This document shows positions 30,926-40,170 of a stretch of DNA of 64,000 nt, one piece after another; within the stretch, counting starts at the first letter, position 1, and the number at the start of each line of letters is the position of its first letter. The DNA comes from an uncultured Holophagaceae bacterium. GTDB lineage: Bacteria; Acidobacteriota; Holophagae; Holophagales; Holophagaceae. The position numbers were made by a program, and so were the translations under genes. The stretch lies in contig CAIZZF010000020.1 of NCBI GenBank assembly GCA_903937385.1, forward strand, positions 62,001 through 126,000, read 5' to 3'. The notes below the pieces were generated by a model, which was not told the origin of the DNA, did not search any database, and was given only the letters and a program-made list of their open reading frames with translations.

Positions 30926-31650
30926 GCCCGGAACTCTCCCATGGCCTGGAGCATCTCCTGGATGGCCCGCTCCAGCCCTACCAGCACGGCCCGACCGATG
31001 AGGCTGTGGCCGATGTTCAGCTCCTCGATCTCCGGGATGGCGCCCACAGGACCCACATTCTGCGGGCTGAGGCCGTGTCCGGCGAGCACCCGCAGACCCA
31101 GGCGGCTGGCCAGCCGCGCGGCATCGCGGAGGCGGCCGATCTCCAGCGTGGCGTCGGCGTCCATGGGCAGCTCGCTGTAGGTGCCGGTGTTCAGCTCCAC
31201 AGCGTCCGCCTCGAGCTTGGCTGCCATCTTGACCTGGTCGAGGACCGGATCTACGAAGAGGCTGACCCGGATCCCCGCGCTGCGCAGCTCGCGCACGACC
31301 GGCTTCAGCATGCCCTGCAGGAAGATGGCATCGAGCCCGCCCTGGGTGGTGAGCTCCTCGCGGCTCTCGGGGACCAGCGTCACCCAGGTGGGCTTGACGG
31401 GAACCACGGCCTCGAGGGCTTCGGGCGTTGCTGCGCACTCCACGTTCAGGGGCACGGCCAGCACTTCCTTCAGCACGCGCAGGTCCCGCTCCTGGATGTG
31501 GCGGCGGTCGCCCCGGAGGTGCACCGTGATGCCATGGGCGCCCGCGCCCTGGGCCAGCAGGGCCGCCGTCACCGGCTCGGGCTCATGCCCGCCCCGGGCC
31601 TGACGGAGGGTTGCCACATGGTCGACGTTGACACCAAGCCTGAGGTTCAA
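30922..31650 (-). CDS. pdxJ: Pyridoxine 5'-phosphate synthase
   Basis: A 242-residue TIM-barrel protein with classical PdxJ motifs: LRLGVNVDHVATLRQARGG at the start, GITVHLRGDRRHIQERDL, LNVECAATPEAL, VTLVPESREELTTQGGLD and LAGHGLSPQNV. It condenses 1-deoxyxylulose-5-phosphate with 3-amino-1-hydroxyacetone phosphate to pyridoxine phosphate. PLP is needed by HemL in this window. It is the first gene of the pdxJ-DUF4388-cheZ operon, divergent from the LigB-type gene across 110 bp. Confidence 0.97.
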   Translation of the reverse strand: MNLRLGVNVDHVATLRQARGGHEPEPVTAALLAQGAGAHGITVHLRGDRRHIQERDLRVLKEVLAVPLNVECAATPEALEAVVPVKPTWVTLVPESREELTTQGGLDAIFLQGMLKPVVRELRSAGIRVSLFVDPVLDQVKMAAKLEADAVELNTGTYSELPMDADATLEIGRLRDAARLASRLGLRVLAGHGLSPQNVGPVGAIPEIEELNIGHSLIGRAVLVGLERAIQEMLQAMGEFRA

Positions 31651-31760
31651 TGCGCGCTCCGAAGGAATCTCTGTCCTAGCTTAACCCTTGGCGGCGACTC
31701 CTGCAGGGCCAAGACGCAAAAAAGAGTTGCAACATCTATTTTCGTATCCGATCATGGCTC

Positions 31761-32555
31761 ATGAGCGAATCCACGGTTCTTCCCTCCCTCTTTCTCGCGC
31801 ACGGCTCGCCCATGCTCGCCCTGGAGGGCGGTGCCTGGGCGGAGACGCTTGGGTCCCTGGGCCGCAGCCTGCCCGCGGTGAGCGCCGTCCTGGTCTGCTC
31901 CGCCCACTGGGAAGCGGCGGGCCCCTTCCGTCTCTCCTCCGCCGAGGTGCCGGGGGTCATGCACGACTTCGGCGGCTTCCCGGCGGAGCTCTACACGCTG
32001 GACTACCCGGCGCCGGGGGCTCCGGCCCTGGCCGCGGAGGCGGCGGCCCTGCTGCGCGGGGCGGGCCTCGAGGCGGTGCTGGATGCGGAGCGACCCCTGG
32101 ATCACGGCGCCTGGGTCCCGCTGCGCGCCCTGTATCCCGAAGCCAAGATTCCGGTGGTGCAGCTCTCGCTGCCCCGGCCCCGGACGCCTGAGCAGCTGCT
32201 GGCGGCGGGCCGCGCCCTGGCTCCCCTGCGGGAGCGTGGCGTGCTGCTCCTGGGCAGCGGCGGCGTGGTGCACAACCTCCGCCTGCTGGACTGGGCCGGG
32301 GCCACGGGTCCCCGGCCCTGGGCCCTGGCCTTCGAGGGCTGGCTGCGGGAACGGCTGGCCGCAGGCGAGTCCATCGCGGACTGGAAGCAGGCCCCCGGCG
32401 CCGCCGAGTCCGTGCCCACCCCCGAGCACCTGGATCCGCTCTTCGTGGCCCTGGGTGCGGCCGGCAGCACCCCCCCCGAGGTGATCTTCGACCAGTGGCA
32501 GCTGGGGAGCCTCAGTCTGGCGAGCTATAAGTTCGGCCTGACCGGGGCCGCCTGA
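31761..32555 (+). CDS. LigB-type (class III) extradiol dioxygenase, DODA/YgiD-like
   Basis: A 264-residue protein. The metal ligands typical of this family are visible: SLFLAHGSPMLALEGGAW, LVCSAHWEA, MHDFGGFPAELYTLDYPAPG, LDHGAWVPLRALYP and GSGGVVHNL, followed by PTPEHLDPLFVALGAAG. Members bind non-haem iron or zinc and cleave catechol-like rings. YgiD/DODA relatives act on DOPA and small catechols. The start at ATG 31761 gives the expected length. It stands alone between pdxJ and the chemoreceptor gene. Physiological substrate unknown. Confidence 0.9.
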   Translation: MSESTVLPSLFLAHGSPMLALEGGAWAETLGSLGRSLPAVSAVLVCSAHWEAAGPFRLSSAEVPGVMHDFGGFPAELYTLDYPAPGAPALAAEAAALLRGAGLEAVLDAERPLDHGAWVPLRALYPEAKIPVVQLSLPRPRTPEQLLAAGRALAPLRERGVLLLGSGGVVHNLRLLDWAGATGPRPWALAFEGWLRERLAAGESIADWKQAPGAAESVPTPEHLDPLFVALGAAGSTPPEVIFDQWQLGSLSLASYKFGLTGAA

Positions 32556-32731
32556 GTCCTGGCCCAGCCAAGGTCAGGCCCAGTATTCACGAGGCAGGCG
32601 CCGTCAACCGACCAGTAGGTGGCAGGACTCGGCCGGTTGAATGCGCCCTGGCGCGTGGCACGGGTTGGGGGCCTGCGAGTCAGCACCCTCACCCTTCGCT
32701 CAGATTCTGTGCCATCCACCGAAAGGACACC

Positions 32732-34318
32732 ATGGCGGCCCTGTCCCTCAAGCGCCAGCTGACCTTATCCACGGCCATCACCCTGGGCTGCCTGCTCATC
32801 AATGGAGCCCTGGCCATGGGCTTCATGTGGGAATTGGGCCAGCTTCAGGATGAGGGTGCCACCAAGGCTGTCCAGGCCCAGATGGCCGAGGAGGGGGCGG
32901 GCATGGGGCCCAAGCTCTACCAGGTCATCGCCGACGCGGTGATCAACCGCAATTTCGCCGACACCGAGACGAAGTGGAAGGCCGTCAAGGAAGAGAGCAT
33001 CCAGGACTTCGCAGCCCTCACCAAGGCCGCCAGTGACCCAAAACAGGCAGCCCATGCCGCTGCGGCCCAGAAAGCCTGCGAGGCGCTGGTCCTCCATTTC
33101 GAGGGCAAGGTCCTGCCCAGCCTGAAGGCCAAGCGGATTGACGATCTGGGCGCCGACATCCGCGCCCTGGATGATGAGTCCGACAAGCTGGTGCAGGGCA
33201 TCACGGAATCCATGGGGCTCCTGGCCCAGGCCAAGCGAGAGGAGGCCAAGGCCGCCGACACCCACTTTGACGAGGTGCGCCTCAAGGCGGTCATCTGGTC
33301 CGTCCTGGTAGGTACGCTGGCCATCCTCGGCGGCACGGCTTCGGCCCTCTATCTATACCGCGGCTTGCGCCGGCAGATCGGCGGCGAACCCGCCTACGCG
33401 GCCCAGGTTGTGGGTCAGGTGGCCCAGGGTGACTTCACCGTTGCCGTGGCTGTCCACGCCGGGGCCGAGGAGAGCGTCCTTGCCGCCATCCGCAACATGG
33501 AAGGCCAGCTGCGCACCACCGTGCACCGGATCAATGGCGAGGCGACCCAGGTGGCCAGCGGCTCCACGGAGCTCTCGGCCTCAGCGGCGGAACTCTCTGC
33601 CACCATCTCCTCCATCGCGCACACCACCGAGGAGCAGCGGGCCGGAGCGGAGCGCATCGCGGCCGCCATCACTCAGTTCTCAGCCTCCATCGAGCAGGTC
33701 TCCCAGAGCGTCCGCGGTGCCGAAGCCCAGGCCCAGGACGCCGTGCGGGCCAGCCAGGATGGCAACGATGCCGGCCAGGCCACCGTGGCATCCATGCAAT
33801 CCATCACCGAGGCCACTGGCCGGATCATCCAGGGCGTCCAGGTCATCCAGGACATCGCCCGCCAGACCAACCTGCTCTCGCTGAACGCGGCCATCGAGGC
33901 GGCCAAGGCCGGCACCATGGGCAAGGGTTTCGCCGTGGTCGCGGAGGAGATCCGCAAGCTGGCCGAGCGCTCCGCCACCTCCGCCAAGGAGATCTCGGCC
34001 ATCGTCGAGGGCACCCAGGAGGCCGTGGATAACGGCCAGACCACCGTCGAGCGGGCCGTGCGCGCCCTGAGCCAGATCCAGGGATTCATCGGCTCCCTCT
34101 CCAGCATGATGCGAGAGATCCAGGCGGCCACGGACGAGCAGACGCGCACCAGCCAGGAAGTGGCTCAGCAGATCGAGCAGAGCGCCCAACAAACGGCCCA
34201 GACTGCCGGTGGCATCCGGGAGGTCTCCCTCACCGTGGACGAGATCGCCCGCACCGCCTCGGACCTGGCCCGCATCGCCGAACAGCTCTCGGGGCTCATG
34301 CGGCAGTTCAAGGTCTAG
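32732..34318 (+). CDS. Methyl-accepting chemotaxis protein
   Basis: A 528-residue receptor. TM1 lies near residues 10-32 and TM2 near 188-210 (KAVIWSVLVGTLAILGGTAS). A helical periplasmic domain of about 150 residues lies between them, and a HAMP linker (GGEPAYAAQVVGQVAQGDFT) follows. The signalling hairpin tip is DIARQTNLLSLNAAIEAAKA, then GKGFAVVAEEIRKLAERS. There is no C-terminal CheR/CheB pentapeptide (ends LMRQFKV). AAAGGAC precedes the ATG. The ligand is unknown. The 176-bp upstream spacer holds no convincing sigma-28 or sigma-54 site. It ends against the exporter operon with a 4-bp convergent overlap. Confidence 0.95.
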   Translation: MAALSLKRQLTLSTAITLGCLLINGALAMGFMWELGQLQDEGATKAVQAQMAEEGAGMGPKLYQVIADAVINRNFADTETKWKAVKEESIQDFAALTKAASDPKQAAHAAAAQKACEALVLHFEGKVLPSLKAKRIDDLGADIRALDDESDKLVQGITESMGLLAQAKREEAKAADTHFDEVRLKAVIWSVLVGTLAILGGTASALYLYRGLRRQIGGEPAYAAQVVGQVAQGDFTVAVAVHAGAEESVLAAIRNMEGQLRTTVHRINGEATQVASGSTELSASAAELSATISSIAHTTEEQRAGAERIAAAITQFSASIEQVSQSVRGAEAQAQDAVRASQDGNDAGQATVASMQSITEATGRIIQGVQVIQDIARQTNLLSLNAAIEAAKAGTMGKGFAVVAEEIRKLAERSATSAKEISAIVEGTQEAVDNGQTTVERAVRALSQIQGFIGSLSSMMREIQAATDEQTRTSQEVAQQIEQSAQQTAQTAGGIREVSLTVDEIARTASDLARIAEQLSGLMRQFKV

Positions 34319-35445
34319 GCCATGGTCTTCCGGAAGCGTCCGGCGGCGAGCACCAGCATGGTGCCGCCCAGGGCCGCCAGGGCCAGCAGCTGGGGCCAGA
34401 GCACCTGGGGTCCCAGGCCCTTGAGGAACACGCCGCGGATGATCACCAGGTAGTAGCGCAGGGGGTTCAGGTAGGTGAGCCACTGCACGCCCTCGGGCAT
34501 GTTGGCGATGGGATACACGAAGCCCGAGAGCATGAAGGCCGGCAGCATGAAGAAGAAGGCCGTCATCATGGCCTGCTGCTGGGTGGCGCTCACGGTGGAG
34601 ATGAACAGGCCCACGCCCAGGGTGCTGAGCAGGTAGAGCCCTGTGCCCAGCAGCAGCATCAGGGGATTGCCGAGCAGGGGCACCCGGAACCAGAAGACGG
34701 CCACGAGGGTGATGAGGGCGACATCCACGAAGCCGATGAGGGCGAAGGGGATGGTCTTGCCGAGGATGAACTCCAGCCGCCCGATGGGCGTCACCATGAT
34801 CTGCTCCATGGTGCCGATCTCCCGCTCGCGCACGATGGCCATGCTGGAGAGGATGATCGAGATCACGGCCACCAGCATGGCCAGCACGCCCGGCACGAAG
34901 AAGTTGCGGCTGTCGAGGTTGGGGTTGAACCAGGCCCGGGCCACCAGCGTGACGGGCTCGGCCTCCAGGCGCAGGCCCGCGCTCCGGGCGAAGCGCTGCT
35001 CCATGCGGGCGCGGTTGAAGTCGGCAGCGATGCGGGAGGCGTAGCTCAGGATGACGCTGGCGGTGTTGGAGTCCGAGCCGTCCAGGAGCAGCTGGGCCTG
35101 GGCCGTGCGGTTGCCGTCCAGGTCCTCGCCGAAGCCCCGGTTCAGGCGGAGCACCGCCTTGGTCTCGCCGGAGTCCAGCACCGCCTGGATCTCCTGCTCC
35201 GAGCTGATCCGGCGCACCACGTCGAAGCAGCCGGAGCCCTCGAAGCGGGCCAGGAGGTCGCGGCTGGCGGGGGTCCGGTCCAGGTCGTAGACGGCCAAGG
35301 GTACGTGGCGCACATCGGTGTTCACGGCATAGCCGATGACGAGCACCTGAACCACGGGCACGATGAAGATGACCGCCCGCATCCGAGGGTTCCGGAGGAC
35401 CTGGATGAACTCCTTGATGAGCATGCGGAAGAGGCGTTCGAGCAT
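34315..35445 (-). CDS. ABC-2 type permease, second copy (YbhR/YbhS-like)
   Basis: A 376-residue membrane protein. TM1 is in RAVIFIVPVVQVLVIGYAVN. A periplasmic domain of about 150 residues (DLDRTPASRDLLARFEGSGC) precedes five C-terminal membrane segments with REREIGTMEQIMVTPIGRLE, the ABC-2 signature. The last genes in the operon are two such permeases, so a heterodimeric channel is expected. GGAGG lies about 10 bases before ATG 35445. It resembles its neighbour at 35460-36611 throughout, indicating ancient duplication. It exports an unknown, probably hydrophobic or toxic, compound. Confidence 0.92.
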   Translation of the reverse strand: MLERLFRMLIKEFIQVLRNPRMRAVIFIVPVVQVLVIGYAVNTDVRHVPLAVYDLDRTPASRDLLARFEGSGCFDVVRRISSEQEIQAVLDSGETKAVLRLNRGFGEDLDGNRTAQAQLLLDGSDSNTASVILSYASRIAADFNRARMEQRFARSAGLRLEAEPVTLVARAWFNPNLDSRNFFVPGVLAMLVAVISIILSSMAIVREREIGTMEQIMVTPIGRLEFILGKTIPFALIGFVDVALITLVAVFWFRVPLLGNPLMLLLGTGLYLLSTLGVGLFISTVSATQQQAMMTAFFFMLPAFMLSGFVYPIANMPEGVQWLTYLNPLRYYLVIIRGVFLKGLGPQVLWPQLLALAALGGTMLVLAAGRFRKTMA

Positions 35446-35459
35446 GGGCGGGTCCCTCC

Positions 35460-36611
35460 TCAGTCCAGGCGTTTCTTGACGGTGCGGAAGGCGAGCAGGA
35501 GCATCAGGATGGCAAAGCCCACCATGAGCAGGCACTCGGGCCAGAGCTCGGGGATGCCCGTGCCCTTGAGGTAGAGGCCCCGGAGGATGGTCACGAAGTA
35601 GCGGGCGGGGATGAGGTAGGTCACCACCTGCAGGGGCTTGGGCATGTTCCCGATGTCGAACATGAAGCCCGACAGGAGGAAGGCTGGCAGGAAGGTGGCC
35701 ACGAAGGCCGCCTGGCTGGCCAGGAGCTGGGTCTTGGCCAGGGTGCTGATGAAGATGCCCAGGGCGAGGGCGCCCACCAGGAACACCGCCGACACCCCGA
35801 AGAGCAGCAGGAGGCTGCCCCGGATCGGCACGTCGAAGAGGAACCGGCCGGCCAGGACGGACAGCAGCATGTCCACCATGCCGATCACGAAGTAGGGCGC
35901 GAGCTTGCCGAGGATCAGCTCGTGGCCGCGCACGGGCGTGGAGATGAGCTGCTCCATGGTGCCCGTCTCCCACTCGCGGGCGATGGTAAGGGACGTGAGC
36001 AGGGCCGTGATGAGCATCATGATCACGGCGATGAGGCCGGGCACGATGAAGACCTTCGACTCCATGTCCGTGTTGAACCAGGCCCGGACCCGCAGCTCCA
36101 GGGGCAGGGCGGGGCTGCTGCCGGTGAGGCGCCGGACCTTCTCCACCAGGATCCCCTGGGAATACCCGCGCACGATGCTCTCGGCGTAGGCCAGGGCGAG
36201 GGTGGTCGTGTTGGCGTCGCTGCCATCCGCCAGCAGCTGGACCTGGGTGGTCCGCTCGGCGGCCACGCGTCGGCCGAAGTCCACGGGGATCACCAGGGCC
36301 AGCATGGTCTGGCCGCGGCTGAGGGTGGTCTCGACCTCGCGGGTATCCGCGGCCCGAGTCACCACCGAGAAGTAGCGGGAGCCCTCGAAGCGGGCCACCA
36401 GCTCCCGACTCTGGGGCGTGCGGCTCTGGTCCAGCACCGCCAGCGGCACGCGGTCGAGGTCCAGCGTGAGGGCGTAGCCGAAGATCATGAGCATGATCAT
36501 GGGCAGCACGATGGCGATGCCCAGGGCGCGCCGGTCGCGCAGCACGTGGAGGAACTCCTTCCGGGCGACGGCCGCCAGGCGGCGGAGGGAGAGCAGCCGC
36601 GGCGCGCTCAT
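35460..36611 (-). CDS. ABC-2 type permease, first copy (YbhR/YbhS-like)
   Basis: A 383-residue protein with the same plan as the next gene. TM1 is IAIVLPMIMLMIFGYALTLD. A periplasmic domain starts VPLAVLDQSRTPQSRELVAR, and REWETGTMEQLISTPVRGHE leads into five further membrane spans. Its ATG overlaps the upstream ATPase stop (ATGA at 36608-36611). With the two ATPases and HlyD-like adaptor it matches the YbhFSR-type efflux systems. Confidence 0.93.
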   Translation of the reverse strand: MSAPRLLSLRRLAAVARKEFLHVLRDRRALGIAIVLPMIMLMIFGYALTLDLDRVPLAVLDQSRTPQSRELVARFEGSRYFSVVTRAADTREVETTLSRGQTMLALVIPVDFGRRVAAERTTQVQLLADGSDANTTTLALAYAESIVRGYSQGILVEKVRRLTGSSPALPLELRVRAWFNTDMESKVFIVPGLIAVIMMLITALLTSLTIAREWETGTMEQLISTPVRGHELILGKLAPYFVIGMVDMLLSVLAGRFLFDVPIRGSLLLLFGVSAVFLVGALALGIFISTLAKTQLLASQAAFVATFLPAFLLSGFMFDIGNMPKPLQVVTYLIPARYFVTILRGLYLKGTGIPELWPECLLMVGFAILMLLLAFRTVKKRLD

Positions 36612-37570
36612 GCGGTGAACTCCTGCTGGGCGCCGTCGGCGCGGTCCCGGGCCTCAATGAGGGACACGAAGACATCCTCCAGGGAGGGCTCGATGCGCTC
36701 GGTGCGGTCCACGCGGAACCCAGCCTGCTCCAGCGCAAGGCGCAGCGCGGGGGCAAGGGCCTCCGCATCCTCGGTCATGAGGTGGAGGTCCCGGCCAAAG
36801 AGGGCGGCGTCCCGGACTCCGGGCACCATCGCGGCGAACCCCAGGGCCTCATGGGAGCGCTCGCAGGTGACGGACAGCACCTGATCCAGCATGAGGTGCC
36901 CCTTCATCTCGGCGGGGGTTCCCAGGGCCGCCAGCTCCCCCCGGTAGATGAGGGCCAGGCGGTCGCAGTACTCGGCCTCCTCCATGTAGTGGGTGGTGAC
37001 GAAGACAGTGACGCCCTGGTGCGCCAGCTGGTGGATGAGGTCCCAGAAGCTGCGCCGGCTCAGGGGGTCCACGCCGGAGGTGGGCTCGTCCAGGAAGAGC
37101 ACCTCGGGCTCGTGGAGCAGGGCGCAACCCAAGGAGAGGCGCTGCTTCCAGCCGCCCGGCAGCTGGCCCGTGCGGTGGCGGTGGTGCTCCTGCAGGCCCG
37201 CCATCTCCAGCACCCAGGCCTTCCGCTCGGCCTTCTTCGCCCGGGGGATCCCGTAGATGCCGCTGTAGAAGTCGATGTTCTCCTCGACCGTCAGGTCGTC
37301 GTAGAGGCTGAACTTCTGGCTCATGTAGCCGATGCTGCGCTTGATCTGCTCCCGCTCGGTGCGGATGTCGAAGCCCGCCACGGTGCCGCTGCCGCCCGAG
37401 GGCTCCAGCAGCCCGCAGAGCATCCGGATGGTGGTGGACTTCCCGGCGCCGTTGGGGCCGAGGAAGCCGAAGATCTCGCCCCGGCTGACGTCGAGGCTGA
37501 TGCGGTTCACGGCCACGAAGTCCCCGAAGCGCCGCTCCAGGTCCCGCAGGGTGACGGCGAACCCGCTCAT
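36608..37570 (-). CDS. ABC transporter ATP-binding protein, second copy
   Basis: A 320-residue ATPase: Walker A GFLGPNGAGKSTTIRML, Q-loop IGYMSQKFSLYDDLTVEENI, a non-canonical signature LPGGWKQRLSLGCALLHEP, Walker B VLFLDEPTSGVDP and H-loop VTTHYMEEAEYCDR. The C-terminal ~90 residues end SLEDVFVSLIEARD, common in drug/lipid exporters. The signature change from LSGG to LPGGW is also seen in YbhF-like tandem ATPases. Its start overlaps the upstream ATPase stop by ATGA. Confidence 0.93.
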   Translation of the reverse strand: MSGFAVTLRDLERRFGDFVAVNRISLDVSRGEIFGFLGPNGAGKSTTIRMLCGLLEPSGGSGTVAGFDIRTEREQIKRSIGYMSQKFSLYDDLTVEENIDFYSGIYGIPRAKKAERKAWVLEMAGLQEHHRHRTGQLPGGWKQRLSLGCALLHEPEVLFLDEPTSGVDPLSRRSFWDLIHQLAHQGVTVFVTTHYMEEAEYCDRLALIYRGELAALGTPAEMKGHLMLDQVLSVTCERSHEALGFAAMVPGVRDAALFGRDLHLMTEDAEALAPALRLALEQAGFRVDRTERIEPSLEDVFVSLIEARDRADGAQQEFTA

Positions 37571-38487
37571 GCGCCACCGGCCGGAATCGCGGAGGTGAAG
37601 ACATCCTCGAGGGTGGGTTCGATGACCCGCAGCTCGTGGGTGGCGATGCCTGCGGCGCGGAGCACGGCCTCGATCTGCGGCTGCGCCGCTTCTGCCGACT
37701 CGACCAGGAGGTGCAGGCGGTCCCCGAAGAGGGCCACGGTGCCCAAGGCCGCCTCGCGCAGGCGGGTGGCGGCCTGCCAGGGTGTGTCGCAGCGCAGCTC
37801 CAGGAGGGTCCCCTTCAGCAGCTGTTTCACGCCGTCCACGGTGTCGCAGGCCAGGAGCCGGCCCTGGTGCAGCAGGCCCACGCGGTTGCAGCGCTCGGCC
37901 TCGTCCAGGTAGGCCGTGGAGACGAAGATGGTCACCTTCTCCTGCTGGAGCTGGTAGAGGATGCGCCAGAAGTCCCGGCGGGAGACGGGGTCCACGCCGT
38001 TGGTGGGCTCGTCCAGGAAGAGCACCCGGGGTGTGTGGATCAGGGCACAGGCCAGGCCCAGCTTCTGCTTCATGCCCCCCGAGAGGTTGCCCGCCTGGCG
38101 GCGCTTGAAGGGGGTGAGGTTGCTGAAGGCCAGCAGCCGCTCGACCCGCTCGCCGCGGCCGGCCCGGGGCACCTCGTAGAGGTCCGCGTAGAAGTCGAGG
38201 TTCTCTAGCACGGTGAGATCGGGATAGAGCCCGAAGCGCTGGGCCATGTAGCCGATGCGCTCCTTGATGGCCTCGGCCTGACCCCGGACCGGGAGGGCGT
38301 CTACCCAGGCCTCGCCGGAGCTGGGCTCCAGGATGCCTGTGAGCAGGCGCATGGTTGTGGTCTTGCCGGCGCCGTCGGGTCCCACGAGGCCGAAGATCTC
38401 GCCCTCCTCCACGGCCAGGCTGAGCCCATCCAGGGCCACCAGGTCCCCGAAGCGGCGCGTCAGCGCCTGGGCTCGGACGGTCTCCAT
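37567..38487 (-). CDS. ABC transporter ATP-binding protein, first copy
   Basis: A 306-residue ATPase: Walker A GLVGPDGAGKTTTMRLL, Q-loop IGYMAQRFGLYPDLTVLENL, canonical signature NLSGGMKQKLGLACALIHTP, Walker B VLFLDEPTNGVDPVSRRD and H-loop STAYLDEAERCNR. The P-loop aspartate (GPDGAGK) is typical of the first half of YbhF-like fused ATPases. Here the two halves are separate genes overlapping by 4 bp. Its start overlaps the HlyD stop by 1 bp (TGATG). Confidence 0.93.
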   Translation of the reverse strand: METVRAQALTRRFGDLVALDGLSLAVEEGEIFGLVGPDGAGKTTTMRLLTGILEPSSGEAWVDALPVRGQAEAIKERIGYMAQRFGLYPDLTVLENLDFYADLYEVPRAGRGERVERLLAFSNLTPFKRRQAGNLSGGMKQKLGLACALIHTPRVLFLDEPTNGVDPVSRRDFWRILYQLQQEKVTIFVSTAYLDEAERCNRVGLLHQGRLLACDTVDGVKQLLKGTLLELRCDTPWQAATRLREAALGTVALFGDRLHLLVESAEAAQPQIEAVLRAAGIATHELRVIEPTLEDVFTSAIPAGGA

Positions 38488-39467
38488 CAGCGGCCGTCCA
38501 GCACGATCTCGGCATCCACGGGCATGCCCGGCTTCAGCTCCATGGCCGGGTTGGGGAGGTCGATCTTGATGCGGTAGACGAGCTTCGCGCGCTCCTTGCG
38601 AGTCTGGACGCTCTTGGGGGTGAACTCCGCCTCGGAGGAGATGAAGGAGACGCGGCCTTCGTAGCGCTTCCCAGGATAGGTGTCCGAGGTGACGAAGGCC
38701 TTCTGGCCCACTTTCACGCGGCCCAGGTCGGCCTCCTCCACGTAGGCGCGCAGCCAGACCTGGCCCAGGTTCGCCAGGGTCACCACGGCGGTGCCGGGGG
38801 CGACGTATTCCATGGGCTCGACGTTCTTGGAGAGGATGACGCCAGCGGTCGGGGCCAGGAGGGTCGCGTAGCCCAGCTGGGTCTGGGCCAGGGCCAGGGC
38901 CTGGCTGGCCGCTTCAAAGCGGGCCCGGGCCTGGTCGATGTCTTCTTTTCTCGGCCCCTTCTTCACCAGGGCATACTGCTGCTCCGCCTGGCGGACCTTG
39001 CCGCGGGCGGCCTCGAAGGCGGCCCGGGAGGCCTCGAAGTCCCGCACCGAGAGGATGCCCTTCTGGTAGAGGTCCCGAATGCGGGCCTCATCTGGCTCCA
39101 GGCGGCGGAGGTCGGCGGTGGCCTGCTCCAGGACAGCCTTGGAGGCCTCGACCTCCTCGGGGCGCGAGCCCGCGAGCAGGGCGGCCAGGGCGGCCTTGGC
39201 GGTGGCCACGTCCGCGAGGCGGCCGGCGGCCTGCTGCTCCAGGTCCCGGGCGTCGAGGCGGGCCAGCAGCTGGCCGGCCTGCACCACCTGGCCTTCGTCC
39301 ACCGGGCGCTCCAGCACCTTGCCGGCCACCCGGAAGCTGGCGCCCACCTGGATCACCTCGATGTTGCCCGAGAGCTGGAGCCGGGCCTCCGGGTGGCTGC
39401 GGCAGGCGGTCGCCAGCAGCACCGTGCCAGCGAGGAGGGTGATCCGGGCGAGGGCGGGGTAGCGCAT
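38487..39467 (-). CDS. HlyD-family periplasmic adaptor lipoprotein
   Basis: A 326-residue protein. The signal peptide ends in lipobox LLATAC (Cys22). LSGNIEVIQVGASFRVAGKV and DEGQVVQAGQLLARLDARDL form the first lipoyl half. A long coiled coil (about residues 85-190) follows, then TLLAPTAGVILSKNVEPMEY forms the second half. A beta-barrel domain includes LAPGTAVVTLANLGQVWLRA-like sequence and AFVTSDTYPGKRYEGRVSFI. It links the inner-membrane exporter to an outer-membrane channel, which is not in this window. AAAGGA precedes ATG 39467. It follows tetR by 10 bp in the same operon. Confidence 0.93.
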   Translation of the reverse strand: MRYPALARITLLAGTVLLATACRSHPEARLQLSGNIEVIQVGASFRVAGKVLERPVDEGQVVQAGQLLARLDARDLEQQAAGRLADVATAKAALAALLAGSRPEEVEASKAVLEQATADLRRLEPDEARIRDLYQKGILSVRDFEASRAAFEAARGKVRQAEQQYALVKKGPRKEDIDQARARFEAASQALALAQTQLGYATLLAPTAGVILSKNVEPMEYVAPGTAVVTLANLGQVWLRAYVEEADLGRVKVGQKAFVTSDTYPGKRYEGRVSFISSEAEFTPKSVQTRKERAKLVYRIKIDLPNPAMELKPGMPVDAEIVLDGR

Positions 39468-39477
39468 GGGAGTCCTT

Positions 39478-40161
39478 TCAGACCAAAGGGGATGGCAGCG
39501 TGGGCAGGGGGGCGGCAGGATCGAGGGCAACGCCCCGCCAGAGGATCTCCAGCCAGGCGCGCATGCCGGTGAGCACGGCGCCTTCCGGGGGCAGCTCCGT
39601 GAGCAGGGGCAGCACCGCCGGGAGCACATCCAGGATCTCGAGCTGCATCTTGGCCAGGAAGAACGTGGCCATGAGGGGTTGGACCCCGGGGCGGACCTCG
39701 CCTCGCGCGATGCCCTGCTCGAAGATCCGCTGGATGGAGCCGATCATGGGCCGGATCTGGTCCTCGATGAGGTGGCCAAGCCCCTCGGCGCCCCGGACGA
39801 TCTCACCCCGGATGAGGGCGCGGATGCCCGGATCGTCCTTGAGGTGCCGGTGGTAGATGAGCAGCACGTCCCATAGCCGCAGGGGGGTGGGTCGCAGATC
39901 CGTGGGCTCGGCCAGCCGCGCCATGTCCTGCAGGACGGCAGGGAAGCGCCGATCCAGCAGGGCCAGGAAGAGGGCCTCCTTGCTGGCGAAGTGGTAGTAG
40001 ATCAGCGCGGGATCGCAACCCGCCCGGCGGGCGATGGCCCGGAGGCTGGCGGCCCGAAGGCCCTCCTCGGCAAAGACCGCCTGGGCGGCGTCCAGCAGGT
40101 GGTCCGGGTCCACCTTGGTGGGCTTGGGACCGCGGGTTCGCGAGGGCAGGGGGCTGGGCAT
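39478..40161 (-). CDS. TetR-family transcriptional repressor of the exporter operon
   Basis: A 227-residue regulator. The N-terminal helix-turn-helix is LLDAAQAVFAEEGLRAASLR, then AIARRAGCDPALIYYHFASK, typical of TetR (recognition helix PALIYYHF). The C-terminal helical ligand domain resembles the YbiH/CecR group (RGEIVRGAEGLGHLIEDQIR). The gene heads the HlyD-ABC operon, and a perfect palindrome lies 10 bp upstream of ATG 40161, indicating autorepression released by an exported ligand. A longer frame starting at 40215 would span the palindrome and is rejected. Confidence 0.93.
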   Translation of the reverse strand: MPSPLPSRTRGPKPTKVDPDHLLDAAQAVFAEEGLRAASLRAIARRAGCDPALIYYHFASKEALFLALLDRRFPAVLQDMARLAEPTDLRPTPLRLWDVLLIYHRHLKDDPGIRALIRGEIVRGAEGLGHLIEDQIRPMIGSIQRIFEQGIARGEVRPGVQPLMATFFLAKMQLEILDVLPAVLPLLTELPPEGAVLTGMRAWLEILWRGVALDPAAPLPTLPSPLV

Positions 40162-40170
40162 GGAGATCCA

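Noticed and set aside
32660..32700. TGGCACGGGTTGGGG as a sigma-54 promoter for the chemoreceptor
   Set aside because: The -12 GC is missing at the required spacing.
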